Shown one piece after another: positions 5,920 through 6,208 of a stretch of 6,208 bases of DNA (position 1 is the stretch's first letter; each line of letters begins with the position of its first letter). The notes beneath the pieces are model-generated. The model had not been told where the DNA came from. It saw nothing but the letters and a program-made list of their open reading frames with translations, and did not search any database. The translations under genes were made by a program, and so were the position numbers. The stretch comes from Anaerolineae bacterium (GTDB lineage Bacteria > Chloroflexota > Anaerolineae > B4-G1 > SLSP01), in NCBI GenBank assembly GCA_016927095.1, contig JAFGNI010000039.1, forward strand, positions 1 through 6,208, in the 5' to 3' direction.

Positions 5920-5937
5920 GTTTTCTCACACGTGAGA
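5920..5937. repeat. 18-bp repeat, copy 2, in direct orientation
   Basis: This is an exact copy of GTTTTCTCACACGTGAGA, 881 bases after copy 1 and in the same orientation. Its inverted-repeat arms are shorter (TCTCAC/GTGAGA) because the next bases differ. A GATC and a CCTG follow both copies at slightly different distances, so the similarity may extend weakly. A lone half-site TTTCTCAC also occurs at 5603-5610. Confidence 0.6.
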
Positions 5938-5964
5938 GAGATCAGCCTGTCGTGACATCAGCGT

Positions 5965-6032
5965 ATGAGTCAGATCGAGCAGCAAGTTCACGGCTATCGC
6001 GTGAATGAGCACCAGATTAGGAGTGTGCTCGA
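5965..6032 (+). pseudogene. Possible 5' end of a gene cut by the insertion sequence
   Basis: ATG at 5965 opens a frame beginning MSQIEQQVHGYRVNEHQIRS. It continues VLD up to base 6033, where the IS left end begins, then stops at TAG (6061-6063) inside the IS. The composition is protein-like, and copy 2 of the 18-bp repeat lies 28 bases upstream, where an operator could be. There is no clear Shine-Dalgarno and no recognisable family in 23 residues, so this may be chance. Confidence 0.2.
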
Positions 6033-6055
6033 TGTAGTGACCCCCCAAAACTGGA

Positions 6056-6088
6056 GAGTATAGAGAGTCAAGAAGCAGTGCTATACTC
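6056..6088 (+). promoter_or_regulatory. IS promoter -10 within an 8-bp inverted repeat
   Basis: TATACT (6082-6087) preceded by TGC is an extended -10 box, 22 bases before the OrfA ATG; no good -35 box was found. GAGTATAG (6056-6063) and CTATACTC (6081-6088) form perfect 8-bp arms with a 17-base loop. The -10 box sits in the right arm. In RNA read in from outside, the hairpin could limit transposase expression; as DNA it could be an operator. Confidence 0.4.
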
Positions 6089-6109
6089 GAAAGCCTAGGA
6101 GGTTCAGAG

Positions 6110-6208
6110 ATGCGAAAACGACCACGGACATTCACGCCAGAGTTCAAGTTCCAGCGGGTGCTGGAAGTGGTGACCGGCGCCAAGAGCCCCGGCCAAGTGT
6201 GCCGCGAA
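6110..6208 (+). CDS. IS3-family transposase OrfA (N-terminal part, runs off the right edge)
   Basis: 33 codons are visible, starting MRKRPRTFTPEFKFQRVLEV and followed by VTGAKSPGQVCRE. This is the typical start of the IS3-family OrfA: a basic lead, TFTPEFK, a short helix, then the first part of a helix-turn-helix (S-P-G-Q-V-C-R-E) that binds the terminal repeats. AGGAGG (6097-6102) lies seven bases before the ATG, an excellent ribosome binding site. In the family, OrfA is usually followed by OrfB (DDE catalytic domain), joined by a -1 frameshift; that part is beyond the window. The element appears intact at this end and may be active. Confidence 0.85.
   Translation, partial: MRKRPRTFTPEFKFQRVLEVVTGAKSPGQVCRE

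Larger units (their letters stand above)
4858..6032. other. Gene-poor region of about 1.2 kb
   Basis: I find no supported gene here. Open frames at 4880-5113 and 5209-5562 (plus) and 5327-5539 (minus) have no good Shine-Dalgarno and give arginine-, serine-, cysteine- and tryptophan-rich products typical of non-coding frames. A stretch at 4888-4944 (GTG, then AQGDLLAIAEYLWHQ) reads like a protein for 18 codons and then stops; it may be a gene remnant or chance. A weak 5-bp stem (GCTAG/CTAGC, 5547-5563) follows the largest open frame. No tRNA T-loop was found. Two near-palindromes are listed separately. The region probably holds decayed DNA between the kinase gene and the insertion sequence. 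Confidence 0.5.
6033..6208 (+). mobile_element. Left end of an IS3-family insertion sequence (partial)
   Basis: The end TGTAGTGACCCCCCAAAACT at 6033 (or TGACCCCCC from 6038) resembles terminal inverted repeats of IS3-family elements, which often carry TGACCCCC-AAAA. It is followed after 50-60 bases by a transposase OrfA start in the outward-to-inward orientation expected. The right end, the second inverted repeat and the target duplication lie outside the window, so the exact boundary cannot be fixed. Confidence 0.75.

Noticed and set aside
4858..6032. tRNA or other structured RNA gene
   Set aside because: No GTTCRANNC-type loop with matching stems was found, and no riboswitch motif was recognised by eye.

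Overview
The window looks like a GC-rich bacterial chromosome segment. The base composition, the FGGY kinases, the lipoprotein-type MsrB and an intergenic array of degenerate 7-bp units remind me of Chloroflexota, but this is an impression and no phylogenetic marker is present. No rRNA, tRNA or CRISPR array was seen.

Left part (1-1924, minus strand): the first 74 codons of a small conserved protein of unknown function (run off at the left edge) have an excellent Shine-Dalgarno, a recognisable promoter and an AT-rich dyad at the expected transcription start. Next is a poorly coding stretch with a short amber-interrupted coding remnant. Then comes a 375-codon gene for an exported, probably Tat-dependent and lipid-anchored, methionine-R-sulfoxide reductase (MsrB) fused to a CIA30-type domain. 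A second start with its own Shine-Dalgarno sits exactly at the domain junction. Its promoter overlaps a 25-bp inverted repeat.

Middle (1925-4857, plus strand): a divergent intergenic region carries a short ORF with a strong Shine-Dalgarno and a heptamer-repeat array. Two tandem paralogous FGGY sugar kinases follow. The first is truncated after about 350 residues and lacks the nucleotide-binding end of its C-terminal domain, so it is probably a dead gene. The second is full length (507 residues) with the catalytic Asp. No transporter, regulator, isomerase or aldolase is in view to define the sugar.

Right part (4858-6208): about 1.2 kb without a convincing gene contains two copies of an 18-bp near-palindromic sequence. 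It ends at the left end of an IS3-family insertion sequence, whose transposase OrfA start (33 codons) runs off the window. The truncated kinase, the amber-split remnant, the gene desert and the IS together suggest a decaying, rearranged accessory region. I see no clear evidence of a new multi-gene system. The most distinctive items are the MsrB-CIA30 fusion with an internal start, the kinase pair, and the operator-like dyads.
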